DNA of 37,357 nt, from NCBI GenBank assembly GCA_963730315.1, contig CAVSRD010000020.1, forward strand, positions 1 through 37,357. Reading direction: 5' to 3'. The translations under genes were made by a program, and so were the position numbers. A model generated the notes under the pieces. It was not told the DNA's origin, did not search any database, and saw nothing but the letters and a program-made list of their open reading frames with translations. The DNA is from VRUE01 sp963730315 (GTDB taxonomy: Bacteria > Actinomycetota > Thermoleophilia > Solirubrobacterales > 70-9). Shown one piece after another: positions 14,937-22,565 of the stretch (positions are counted from its first letter, which is position 1; every line of letters starts with the position of its first letter).

Positions 14937-14995
14937 CTGTGCTCTCTCCTTGTCCACGATTGAGGTCTCGGTTCGCTTATTGCGCTGGCGCCCGA

Positions 14996-17554
14996 TCATT
15001 TGCTCGCCCCCCGGTTGCGCTTCCTACACTTCTTGGCGCTCTTGCTCTTGTTCCTGGCGCGCTTCGCCAGGCGGGTGGCTTTCTTGCTGCGCTTCCTGGC
15101 GATCGCGGACTTGCCGTTGCGCTTCGCCTGCTTGCCGTTCTTGCGCAGCCGCTTGGCGCGGTTGCTGAGCTTCTTCGCTTCGCGGCCCAGCTTGTTGCAG
15201 TTTTGCTCCGAGGAGACGTTGCCCTTGCCGGCGAAGCCAGCCGAGGCCGCTTCCGGCGTGTCTGGGGCGCCCGCCGCCGGACCCAGGCACTGGTCGCCCT
15301 GGCAGGGCGGCAGCGGCGGCTGTTCGGGGAAGCCCCCGCCCACCCGGGCGTCGTAGAGGTCCACCTCGGTGTCCTGGTCAGAGAGCGTTAGCCGCTGGCG
15401 GGTGACGAAGAAGGCGTTATTGCCGCTCTGGTCGGCAGCGCCGAAGCTCGAGCTGTCGGCGTTCGTCCCGGTGCTGATCAGGTGGAGCTGGCCGCCCGCC
15501 CACTCGTAGACGTCCGGTTTGTTGTTTGTGTCTCCGGCGACAAGTTTTTCCGGGCTCGTGAAGAAGGCCCTGCTTCCGTCGTTTGAGAGATTGTTCCGAT
15601 CGTAGATTCCGGAGGTGGGGATCTGGACGGAGAGGTCCGCCCCAACGGAAAGGACCGTTAGGCCCGCGTCGCCAGTCGCCGGGGTCCCGGTCGGGTTGCA
15701 GGAGACGCAGCTCCCCTGACCGCTCCCCAGGTCGTAGCGGTAGAACTCGATGTGGCCGGCGTTGTCGTAGCCGAGCTGCGGGGCCTTCGAGCTGAACAGA
15801 AGGGCCTCCCCGCTGGGCGTCACCTCCGAGGACTTGGCATCGAGGGGGTTCGAGGAGGTGTTATCCAGGTTCCAGTTGCTGTCGTCAGCATTCCCCGCGG
15901 CGAGTTTCGCGACGAACGTCGTCGTGTTGCCGTCTCGCACGTAGAGGTTGGTGTCGCCGGCGACCGCCCCCGCGGCGAGGACGCCGCGAGCCGCAAAGTA
16001 AACGCGGTTGCCGTCGTCGCTTGCACCGAGTACCCCCAGCACCTGGGCGCCGTTCGCGTCTACGTTGTCGACCGTGAGGTCGACGAGGGTCCCGGTTTCG
16101 ATGTCGTATCGGTAGAGGTCGTTGCCGTTGTCGGCCGGACCGGTGTTCGCGTCGTCGGTCAGCTCCTCGGCGCTGGTGAAGAAGGCGAACCTGCCGTCGG
16201 GCGTGGCTGCCCAGAGCACCTTCGCGCTAGGTCCGTTTGGATCGATCGGGGCGCGCTGGGAAGCCGAGACCTGGACGGTCGAGCTCAGGCTCTGGCGCAT
16301 GTAGATCTCGGTGGTGCTCACATTGCTGCCCGCGGGCGTCCTCCAGAAGATGCGCGAGCCGTCCGCGGAGATCGCGTGGGGCGGCGGGACGTCGTTGTCG
16401 CATGGGCCGGGGGACGAGCAGTGGGTCTCAACGGTGGCCCCGCCTGTCTCGGGGCTCCCACCAGTGTCGATCGAGACCAGCTGGAGCTGGCCGCCGGTGA
16501 AGTCGTAGACGTTTGAGACGCCGTTCGGAGCGCTGCAGCAGAGCGACTCTTTCGACGTAAAGATGATGTGGGAGAAATCTCCGGTGCCGCCCTGGAACTT
16601 AGGTTCACTGCCCGGCGATACTCCGGGGCTCACGTCGTGGAAGACCCCTGAGCTGTCGCGCAAGATAAGGGGGTGCGGTGGATCGGGGAAGGCAGCGGTG
16701 GTCAAGACCTGAGAGATGACTTGGTCCAGCTCGGATGAGTAGCCACTGGGGAAGGCCGCAGCGATGACACCGTTGGTTGGAGGAATGGGCGCGGCGACCG
16801 CCTCCGTTGTCCACTGAGTGCTGCCGCGGTGAGAGACGTAGAAGTTCCCCAGACCGTTGCTCGCGGAGTCCGCGAAGCCCCCGTAGGACGTGAAGCTGGC
16901 CCCATTGCCCGAGAGGGCCGAGAAGATGTCTGCGACCTGGACGTCGTTGCCGTTCTTGTACTGGGGGGAGACCTGCTCGAAGGCGCGGTTGTCGGGGAGC
17001 GAGAAGGGGCCGGGAGTGTCGTAGGTCGTGAAGTCCTGCAGGGCGCTCGTATCGCTGCCGTCACCGTTGTCGGCGACGACCTGGAAGAAGTACTGGGTGT
17101 GGGGAGAGAGCCCGGTGAGCGGGATCAGGGTGTTGCCGCCGCCGACCGCGGCGTCCGGCGTGGTCGACCCAAACCCCGGCGTGGTCCCGTACGTGACGTG
17201 GGCGTTGGTCGCAGTCCCACCGTCGCTTATATCCGCGCTGATCACCGCGCTCGAGGACCCGATATTGGTCGCCGAGGCGGAGTTGATCACCGGCGCCGCG
17301 GCGAAGGCGGGGGAGGCGAGCAGCAGGCTGGCGAAGACGGCGCCGGCCAGGGCCAGCGAGAGGCGGGCGGCCGCGGGCGCACTGCTCCCCTTACCCTCAA
17401 AGGACACACCACGGCCGGCGAAGGCAGCCGGGAGGCCGCGCAGGGCCGAGCCGGCGCGGTCGAGGACGCAGAGGCAGACCAAGCCGAACAGGCCGCGGCG
17501 CGTGCCGCTGCCCTGGGTCGATCCCGCAAACGATGCTTTCGCGTGGCGTCTCAC
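14996..17554 (-). CDS. Secreted FN3/beta-propeller protein with histone-like basic tail
   Basis: An 852-residue exported protein of unknown function. The GTG at 17554 is preferred because AGGAGAGAG lies about 5-13 nt before it; the longer frame upstream is leader. The signal segment is unusually far in (hydrophobic LALAGAVFASLLLASPAFA near residues 66-85), after a long basic region. A fibronectin type III-like domain follows (APVINSASATNIGSSSAVIS to DFTTYDTP), then repeated propeller-like blades with DGSRIFW, DGRFAFFTSAEELT, DDGNRVYFAARG, GEALLFSSKAP and DGSRAFFTSPEKL, as in TolB/WD40-like proteins. The last 60 or so residues are almost all K, R, A, N and S, starting near CNKLGREAKKL. There is no LPXTG. 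First gene of a likely operon with paralogue B. Confidence 0.82.
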   Translation of the reverse strand: MRRHAKASFAGSTQGSGTRRGLFGLVCLCVLDRAGSALRGLPAAFAGRGVSFEGKGSSAPAAARLSLALAGAVFASLLLASPAFAAAPVINSASATNIGSSSAVISADISDGGTATNAHVTYGTTPGFGSTTPDAAVGGGNTLIPLTGLSPHTQYFFQVVADNGDGSDTSALQDFTTYDTPGPFSLPDNRAFEQVSPQYKNGNDVQVADIFSALSGNGASFTSYGGFADSASNGLGNFYVSHRGSTQWTTEAVAAPIPPTNGVIAAAFPSGYSSELDQVISQVLTTAAFPDPPHPLILRDSSGVFHDVSPGVSPGSEPKFQGGTGDFSHIIFTSKESLCCSAPNGVSNVYDFTGGQLQLVSIDTGGSPETGGATVETHCSSPGPCDNDVPPPHAISADGSRIFWRTPAGSNVSTTEIYMRQSLSSTVQVSASQRAPIDPNGPSAKVLWAATPDGRFAFFTSAEELTDDANTGPADNGNDLYRYDIETGTLVDLTVDNVDANGAQVLGVLGASDDGNRVYFAARGVLAAGAVAGDTNLYVRDGNTTTFVAKLAAGNADDSNWNLDNTSSNPLDAKSSEVTPSGEALLFSSKAPQLGYDNAGHIEFYRYDLGSGQGSCVSCNPTGTPATGDAGLTVLSVGADLSVQIPTSGIYDRNNLSNDGSRAFFTSPEKLVAGDTNNKPDVYEWAGGQLHLISTGTNADSSSFGAADQSGNNAFFVTRQRLTLSDQDTEVDLYDARVGGGFPEQPPLPPCQGDQCLGPAAGAPDTPEAASAGFAGKGNVSSEQNCNKLGREAKKLSNRAKRLRKNGKQAKRNGKSAIARKRSKKATRLAKRARNKSKSAKKCRKRNRGASK

Positions 17555-17708
17555 GTAGCTCTCTCCTCTGTATCCCTGGCCTTCGTTCCCCCGCCTGACC
17601 GGCTTCTCGCCTGGTCCCCTGACCGGGGCCGTCGGGCCCGTTTTCTCTCCTACCCCTTGGAACACCGCGGACCGCAAAGAGTCGCTCGTCCCGTCGGGCT
17701 GACGGTAT

Positions 17709-17726
17709 TGGAACATACGCAAACCA
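17709..17726. promoter_or_regulatory. Operator-like element (copy E) between the propeller protein and the second double-TetR gene
   Basis: TTGGAACATACGCAAACC matches the site at 11937 at 15 of its 18 positions, with TTGGAACATAC identical. It lies between divergent genes, beside a possible TTGACT -35 on the minus strand, so a regulator bound here could act on both. Confidence 0.55.
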
Positions 17727-17829
17727 AAAAGTCAACCCGCTGCTACGATTTACGCTCCGCCGAAGAAGCGAGAGAGTCTGCTACTTGGCTCTATAGCTGG
17801 ATAAATGAGGGCTCTAGAAGGAGGACTGA

Positions 17830-17841
17830 ATGTCTTGGTAA
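17830..17841 (+). CDS. Minimal leader frame Met-Ser-Trp before the second double-TetR gene (candidate)
   Basis: AGAAGGAGG followed by 5 nt and ATG TCT TGG TAA. This is the best Shine-Dalgarno in the region, yet it leads to a stop after three codons, 28 bp before the regulator's ATG at 17870, which has no such site. It may be a start-stop or leader element that tunes translation of the regulator, or chance. Confidence 0.3.
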   Translation: MSW

Positions 17842-17869
17842 CCAGCGCTTCGCTTACCAGAACGGCGCG

Positions 17870-19150
17870 ATGGCGCTGACGCCTTGGGGGAATTCGAGCG
17901 AGCTGCGAGAGCGGATGCTGCCGCTCAACCGGTGGATCCCGCGCGAGCAGTCCGAACGCAACCAGCGGGAGCGCCAGTACGCCGCGATGCTGGCCCTGGT
18001 GGCGGATGGGGGCTTCGCCGGGACGCGGGTGGCCGACGTGCTGAAGCTGGCCGGGATCGGGCGCAGGGATTTCTACCGGTACTTCAGCGACCCGGAGGAC
18101 TGCTTCGCAGCGGCCCTGGAGGAGCTGATGGAGCCGGTGCTGGAGTGGTTCGACGCCGAGCTCGAGCAGGCCGTCGGGCTGGACGACCTGCGGCGGGTCT
18201 TCGAGCGGGTGGTGGAGCTGATCGTCTCCCAGCCGGTGGCGGCGAAGGCCTGGCTGGTGGAAGCCCGCGCGGCCGGGCCACGCGGGGCGGCCTGCGCCGA
18301 GCGGGCCTCGGGAGGGTTCGAGCGGATCGCCGGGCGGGCGCTGGAGGAGGCCCCGGATCGTGCCGGAATGCCGCCCGAGCTCGTGCGGGCGATCGCCGGC
18401 GGGGTGCAGCAGGTGTTCCGCAAGCGGCTGCGCCGGGGGGAAGAGGAGGATCTGCCCGGGCTGGCGCCGGAACTGTGGGAGTGGATCTTCTCCTGCCCTC
18501 CGCCCCCCGGTCCCGTGAAGGCGCGGCGGAGGCGGGGGCCGCAGACGCTCTCCTTCGGGGAGCGCCGGGCGTCCGCCAACCCGTCGGAGCGGATCCTGCG
18601 GGCGCTGGCGGAGATGGCGAGCGAAAAGGGCCTGGCGGAGGTGGTCGCGGAAGACGTCTCGAAGCGTGCCTCGACGTCGAACCGGACCTTCTATAAGAAC
18701 TTCGCCAACAAGCAGGTCGCTTTGGTCGCCGCGCTCGACAGCGGCTACTCGCAGCTGCTCACCGCGGCGCTGCCGGCCTTCCATCGCGCGACCGACTGGC
18801 CGCACGCGATGCGCGACGCGATCGAAGCGATGCTCGCATCCGCTGTCGCGGAGCCGGAGCTCCTGCAGCTGGGCTATGTGGCGGTCTACGGCGACGGACA
18901 GAGCGCGCTGGAGCGGCGCGAGGCGTCGGCCGAGGGGCTGGAGGGACTGCTGGCGCGGGGCTACGAGCTGAAGCCCGAAACGCTGCCGATCGCCTCGGAG
19001 GCGATCATCGCCGCCGTCTTCGCCTTGATCTACGAACAGGTGAAGGCGAAGGGGCTGGGTGGGCTGCTCACCCTCGTGCCCGCGGCCACCTACTTGATCT
19101 TGGCTCCCTTCCTCGGGGCCGAGGAGGCCTACGCGGTGGCGGTCACATAG
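17870..19150 (+). CDS. Double-TetR transcriptional regulator, paralogue 2
   Basis: A 426-residue protein with the same build as the regulator at 7234. The first HTH is near residues 31-80 (ADGGFAGTRVADVLKLAGIG, then FYRYFSDPEDCFAAAL). The linker FSCPPPPGPVKA lies near 207, and the second HTH near 240-290 (EKGLAEVVAEDVSKRASTSN, then FYKNFANKQVALVAAL). It ends LAPFLGAEEAYAVA. The start MALTPWGNSSELRERML is matched by the paralogue, which supports the ATG at 17870 although a much longer open frame exists upstream. The two regulators face into or flank the secreted-protein genes. Neither shows a recognisable ligand signature. An autoregulatory or cross-regulatory role at the shared operator-like sites is inferred. 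Confidence 0.88.
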   Translation: MALTPWGNSSELRERMLPLNRWIPREQSERNQRERQYAAMLALVADGGFAGTRVADVLKLAGIGRRDFYRYFSDPEDCFAAALEELMEPVLEWFDAELEQAVGLDDLRRVFERVVELIVSQPVAAKAWLVEARAAGPRGAACAERASGGFERIAGRALEEAPDRAGMPPELVRAIAGGVQQVFRKRLRRGEEEDLPGLAPELWEWIFSCPPPPGPVKARRRRGPQTLSFGERRASANPSERILRALAEMASEKGLAEVVAEDVSKRASTSNRTFYKNFANKQVALVAALDSGYSQLLTAALPAFHRATDWPHAMRDAIEAMLASAVAEPELLQLGYVAVYGDGQSALERREASAEGLEGLLARGYELKPETLPIASEAIIAAVFALIYEQVKAKGLGGLLTLVPAATYLILAPFLGAEEAYAVAVT

Positions 19151-19178
19151 ACGAGCGGCCGCGGCCCGGCCGGGCATC

Positions 19179-19184
19179 TACCAT
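19179..19184 (+). promoter_or_regulatory. -10-like box upstream of the NHL protein
   Basis: TACCAT lies 8 nt before the GTG at 19193, in the 42-bp gap after the second double-TetR gene. It would give a nearly leaderless transcript separate from the regulator. Confidence 0.4.
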
Positions 19185-19192
19185 GTCGCCTG

Positions 19193-20488
19193 GTGGCACC
19201 GAATCGACCGCCCACGGCAGGCGTGGCGAGGCCCGGGAGGCGCTTCCCCCTGCGCGCTGCGATCGTCGCATCCCTCGTCCTGTGCCTGTCGGTCCCCGCG
19301 ATCGGCGGCGATGTTGCCGGGGCGTCCGGCGGGCGGCACGATGAGATCCGTCCCCTGATCGGCTTCGAGCCCGTACCGCGTTCGCTCGCCGTCGACGCCG
19401 CCGGCAACGTCTACCTCTCGAACCCCCTGGCCAACGGTCAGGTCCAGAAGTTCACGTCCAACGGGACGCTGCTCGCCAGATGGGGGCACTTCGGAGCGGT
19501 CGCCGAACCCCGCGACATCGCCGCCGACGCGGCCGGCTTCGTGTACGTCGCCAAGGGCGGCTTTCGCGGCCGGATCCGGGTGTTCTCCTCCGGCGGCGGT
19601 CTGGTCAGGCAGTGGCGCGCGTCGGTCGTGGACATCGCCGTAGATGCCGCCGGCTATGTCTACGGGATCAACCGTCTCCGCGTCGAAAAATTCAGCCCGA
19701 GCGGGAGCCTGCTCGGCAGGTGGGGAAGCAACGGCGGCGGCCCCGGACAGTTCGGCGAACCCTTTGGGATCGCCGCCGGCTCGGGCGCCGTCTACGTCGC
19801 CGACACCTACCACGACAGGATCGAGGTGTTCACCACGGGCGGGAGCTTCATCGGCGAATGGGGAACCCCCGGCGAAGGCCCCGGGCAGTTCTCCTTCCCC
19901 TACGGCATCGCCACCGACCCGGCCGGCAACGTCTACGTCGCCGACACCGCCGCCGATCGCATCCAGAAGTTCACCCCGGCCGGCGGCTTCATCACCGCGT
20001 GGGGAGGCAGCGGGCGGCGCCCCGGGCAGTTCCTCCTGCCGACGTCGGTCGCCACCGACCCCCTCGGCTACGTCTACGTGGTCGACGCTGCGGAAGTTGC
20101 CCACAACGCGGGGTTCGACTCCGGTTTCGCGCGCATCCAGAAGTTCACCCCGGACGGCCGGTTTGTGACCGAATGGCGGGGGGCCCCCGCACTGCGCCGC
20201 CCGGGCCGCCCGAAGCTGTTCAGCCGCCTCGGGGGCAGGACCACGCGGCGGACCGCCGTGTTTCGCTTCCGCTCCAGGCAGCGGGGCATCCACTTTCAAT
20301 GCCGGCTGGACGGCAGACGGGTGCCGAAGAGGCTGCGCGTCTGGCGCCGCTGCGCCTCGCCGAAGCGCTACGCCGGGCTGCGCCCCGGCGTGAAGGCCTT
20401 CCGGGTACGGGTCGTCCAGGAAGTCGAACCCGGCAGGGCCGCGGTGCGGAGGTGGCGGATCGTGAAGCGCGGACGCGGCTCGGGCTGA
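19193..20488 (+). CDS. Secreted NHL-repeat beta-propeller protein
   Basis: A 431-residue exported protein. A basic start and hydrophobic segment AAIVASLVLCLSVPAIGG form the signal peptide. Five to six NHL-type blades follow, each with a D.aGnVYVaD-like strand and an I.kFtp.G.f...WG strand: DAAGNVYLSN, DAAGFVYVAK, SGAVYVADTYHDRIEVF, DPAGNVYVADTAADRIQKF and DPLGYVYVVDA. NHL propellers usually bind proteins or other macromolecules; the partner is unknown. The last 100 residues are a basic beta domain with FRFRSRQRGIHFQCRLDG and CASPKRYAGL, a form I associate with actinobacterial secreted proteins where paired Cys close a small fold. It ends in RRWRIVKRGRGSG. Start chosen at the GTG behind the -10-like box. 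Confidence 0.87.
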   Translation: MAPNRPPTAGVARPGRRFPLRAAIVASLVLCLSVPAIGGDVAGASGGRHDEIRPLIGFEPVPRSLAVDAAGNVYLSNPLANGQVQKFTSNGTLLARWGHFGAVAEPRDIAADAAGFVYVAKGGFRGRIRVFSSGGGLVRQWRASVVDIAVDAAGYVYGINRLRVEKFSPSGSLLGRWGSNGGGPGQFGEPFGIAAGSGAVYVADTYHDRIEVFTTGGSFIGEWGTPGEGPGQFSFPYGIATDPAGNVYVADTAADRIQKFTPAGGFITAWGGSGRRPGQFLLPTSVATDPLGYVYVVDAAEVAHNAGFDSGFARIQKFTPDGRFVTEWRGAPALRRPGRPKLFSRLGGRTTRRTAVFRFRSRQRGIHFQCRLDGRRVPKRLRVWRRCASPKRYAGLRPGVKAFRVRVVQEVEPGRAAVRRWRIVKRGRGSG

Positions 20489-20539
20489 GCGAGGGCATTC
20501 GACCTCTGGTAGCCGCAGCCCTGCGCTTGCCGAAGCGGT

Positions 20540-20869
20540 TTAGAACCCCAACGCGAACTTGGCGTCCTCGGACATCATCTCCGGGGACCAGGGCGGGTCG
20601 AAGACCATCTTCGGGTGGACGGCGGCGACCCCGGGCAGGTCGCCGACGAACTCCTTCATCTGCTCGGAGACCTGGGGGCCGATCGGGCAGGCCGGGGTGG
20701 TCAGCGTGAAGGTGACGTAGACGTCCTCGCCCTCGATCTCGACGTCGTAGACGAGGCCGAGCGAGACGAAGTCGAGCCCCAGCTCGGGGTCGATCACCTC
20801 CTCCAGCGCCTCCAGCACGTCGTCCTCGGTGGTCGCGTCCGCCTGGGTCCTGATCTGGTCGTCTGCCAT
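20540..20869 (-). CDS. MIP18/SufT-like (DUF59) iron-sulfur assembly protein
   Basis: A 109-residue cytosolic protein of the metal-sulfur cluster biosynthesis family (MIP18, PaaD-like). Such proteins help in maturation or delivery of Fe-S clusters. Seen: VLEALEEVIDPELGLDFVSLGLVYDV at the N-terminus, the conserved Cys in LTTPACPIGPQV, and VHPKMVFDPPWSPEMMSEDAK at the end, which is a hallmark of this family. The ATG at 20869 is chosen because TACCAT lies 6 nt upstream; the longer frame beyond it is not protein-like. It is divergent from the unknown 132-residue gene. It stands alone, not in a suf operon. Confidence 0.88.
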   Translation of the reverse strand: MADDQIRTQADATTEDDVLEALEEVIDPELGLDFVSLGLVYDVEIEGEDVYVTFTLTTPACPIGPQVSEQMKEFVGDLPGVAAVHPKMVFDPPWSPEMMSEDAKFALGF

Positions 20870-20875
20870 GCGCCC

Positions 20876-20881
20876 ATGGTA
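20876..20881 (-). promoter_or_regulatory. Leaderless -10 box of the MIP18-like gene
   Basis: TACCAT on the minus strand, 6 nt before the ATG at 20869. Confidence 0.5.
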
Positions 20882-20926
20882 GCCGCGCCGGCGGCCCGGC
20901 AGGGCGCTCCAATAATCTCCGATCCG

Positions 20927-21325
20927 ATGGGCGGCTCCCGACAGATCCAGCGACGGTCGATCGGGATCGTCTTCTCCGACGGCGGGCTGCTGGCGCTGAA
21001 TGCCGTCCGAGCGCCCGGCTCGCCCGCCCACGGCGACGAGGCGGTTACCGCGGTCCTCTGCGAGCCGGACGGCGCACCCGTCGAGGCCTCCGAGGCGCTG
21101 CTGTCGACCGAGTACGGCGAGGACGGCGTGCAGCGGCGGGCGACCCTGGAGCTGTGGCTCGACGACGAGGGGCAACCGCTGCGAGGCGCCGGCACGCTGA
21201 TCGGCTCCGCGGAGGTGCGTCGGGAGGGCCTGCTCGCCGAGGTCGCCTTCTTCCGCTGGGCGCTCGAGGGGCGCGAGGGTCTCGGCCACTACGAAGTGAT
21301 CCGCGGCGGCGACGGAGATGGCTGA
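20927..21325 (+). CDS. Conserved-looking protein of unknown function
   Basis: A 132-residue protein I do not recognise. It has no signal peptide or membrane helix and alternates short strands with acidic loops: IGIVFSDGGLLALNAVRAP, VTAVLCEPDGAPVEASEAL, ATLELWLDDEGQPLRG and LAEVAFFRWALEGREGLGHYEVIR. The pattern suggests a small beta-rich cytosolic domain. A TAATCT box lies 8 nt before the ATG at 20927. The HAD hydrolase gene starts 8 bp inside its 3' end, so the two are probably coupled in translation and may work together. Confidence 0.65.
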   Translation: MGGSRQIQRRSIGIVFSDGGLLALNAVRAPGSPAHGDEAVTAVLCEPDGAPVEASEALLSTEYGEDGVQRRATLELWLDDEGQPLRGAGTLIGSAEVRREGLLAEVAFFRWALEGREGLGHYEVIRGGDGDG

Positions 21326-21980
21326 GGACGGCGCCCGGATCGAGGCGGTGATCTCCGACTTCGGCGGCGTGCTGACCACGCCGCTGGTCCAGTCGTTCAT
21401 GGCATTTCAGGACCAGACCGGTATCTCGACCGAAGCGCTCGGCAAGGCGATGCAGGTGGCGACGGAGGCGAACTCCGGCGAGAACCCGCTGTTCGAGATG
21501 GAGCGCGGCGAGATCAGCGAGGCGGCGTTCCTCGGGCAGCTCACGGACGCGCTCGAGCCGCTGCTCGGCCACCGTCCGGAGATGCACCGCTTCCGCGAGA
21601 TCTATTTCGAGGCGCTCGACCCCAACCCGCCGATGATCGACTTGATGCGGGAGCTGAAGGCGGCCGGCTATCGGATGGCGATGCTGACCAACAACGTGCG
21701 CGAGTGGGAGCCGCTATGGCGCTCGATGCTGCCGGTCGACGAGATCTTCGAGACCGTCGTCGACTCCGGATTCGTCGGCTGCCGCAAGCCCGAATCGAGG
21801 ATCTACTCGCTCACCCTCGACCGAGTCGGCCTATCCGCGAAGGAGTGCCTGTTCGTCGACGACGCGCTGGTCAACGTCGAAGGCGCGCAGAAGGCTGGCA
21901 TCGCCGGCGTCCACTTCCAGGAGAACGAGCAGGCGATCGCCGAGATCCGCGCTGCGCTGAACTCGGCCGCTCCTTCCTAG
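21318..21980 (+). CDS. HAD-superfamily (subfamily IA) hydrolase
   Basis: A 220-residue phosphatase-like enzyme of the haloacid dehalogenase superfamily. Motif I is ISDFGGVLTTPL near residue 14, with Asp as nucleophile and Gly where most members have the second Asp; this DFGGVL form is known in epoxide-hydrolase-N-like HADs. Motif II is MLTNN near 115, motif III the Lys in GCRKPESRIY near 149, and motif IV FVDDALVNVEGA near 173. The helical cap between residues 20 and 95 places it in the cap C1 group. Substrate unknown. Its start overlaps the preceding gene by 8 bp and its end overlaps the convergent gene at 21977 by 4 bp. Confidence 0.88.
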   Translation: MAEDGARIEAVISDFGGVLTTPLVQSFMAFQDQTGISTEALGKAMQVATEANSGENPLFEMERGEISEAAFLGQLTDALEPLLGHRPEMHRFREIYFEALDPNPPMIDLMRELKAAGYRMAMLTNNVREWEPLWRSMLPVDEIFETVVDSGFVGCRKPESRIYSLTLDRVGLSAKECLFVDDALVNVEGAQKAGIAGVHFQENEQAIAEIRAALNSAAPS

Positions 21981-22432
21981 TTCTCCGACCCCGCCCGGTC
22001 CCACACGTACAGCTCGACCGCCTCGACGGCCAGCTCCATCAGGCGGGGCGGGGAGAGCATGCCGAGGACCAGCTCGAGGGCGTCGTCCTCGGTGAGGCCG
22101 GCGTCGACCGCCTCCTCGCCGCGGAAGCCGGCGGCCAGTTTCAGCGCCTCGCGGCGGTTCTCGCCGAGCGAGCCGAAGGCGCCCATCAGGAAGTCGCGGT
22201 TGGGCAGCGGCTGGCCGATCTCCAGCGAGCCGTGCCAGGCGGCGAGCATCGAGAGGTCGTGCTCGTCCAGCTCGGAGAGGGCTTTCGCGTAGTGGACCTC
22301 CAGCTCGTGGTCGGGGATCTCGTCGACCCAGGCACGGACCGCCTCGCCGAGCAGCTGGCGTCGCGCCTCACGCCCGATCGAGTCGGAGATCGCGCGGATC
22401 GCGTCGGCTGGGTCTACGAAGCAGAGGGACAT
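21977..22432 (-). CDS. Acidic helical protein of unknown function
   Basis: A 151-residue acidic protein, largely helical by composition, with no signal or membrane segment. It starts MSLCFVDPADAIRAISDSIG and ends VELYVWDRAGSEN. Segments such as HYAKALSELDEHDLSMLAAW and LPNRDFLMGAFGSLGENRRE do not bring a family to mind. Coding is supported by its ordinary composition in contrast to the Arg/Pro-rich frames opposite, and by the tight 4-bp convergent overlap with the HAD gene. It is divergent from the addB-like gene. Confidence 0.6.
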   Translation of the reverse strand: MSLCFVDPADAIRAISDSIGREARRQLLGEAVRAWVDEIPDHELEVHYAKALSELDEHDLSMLAAWHGSLEIGQPLPNRDFLMGAFGSLGENRREALKLAAGFRGEEAVDAGLTEDDALELVLGMLSPPRLMELAVEAVELYVWDRAGSEN

Positions 22433-22565
22433 TCGCAGGGCTCAATCTAGAGGGGCCCGAAGACGGCAAAGCAGCGCTTGGATTCGCCCGATTTGCGACC
22501 TCGCGGAGCGGCCTCCGGCGCCGGGCGCACGCCGGACGGGCTCCTATGCTGGATCGCTTGCCGCC

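Larger units (their letters stand above)
17555..17869. other. Divergent intergenic region between the propeller protein and the second double-TetR gene
   Basis: No gene of normal size is seen. On the minus strand it holds a possible -35 TTGACT (17731-17736) overlapping the operator-like site at 17709-17726, and about 150 nt of leader before the GTG at 17554. On the plus strand it holds a strong Shine-Dalgarno sequence at about 17817-17825 followed by a three-codon frame. Confidence 0.6.

Noticed and set aside
12672..14963. Plus-strand open frame of about 760 codons
   Set aside because: It is antisense to secreted paralogue B, with Arg/Gly/Asp-rich repeats that mirror the coding strand and no start signal.
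16829..17869. N-terminal extension of the second double-TetR gene by 347 codons
   Set aside because: It is antisense to the propeller gene and crosses a promoter region. The paralogue at 7234 starts with the same MxLTPWG sequence as the internal ATG.
21318..21980. Missing second Asp of HAD motif I as a sign of inactivity
   Set aside because: DFGGVL-type motif I is common in a subgroup of active-looking HAD proteins, and motifs II-IV are intact.
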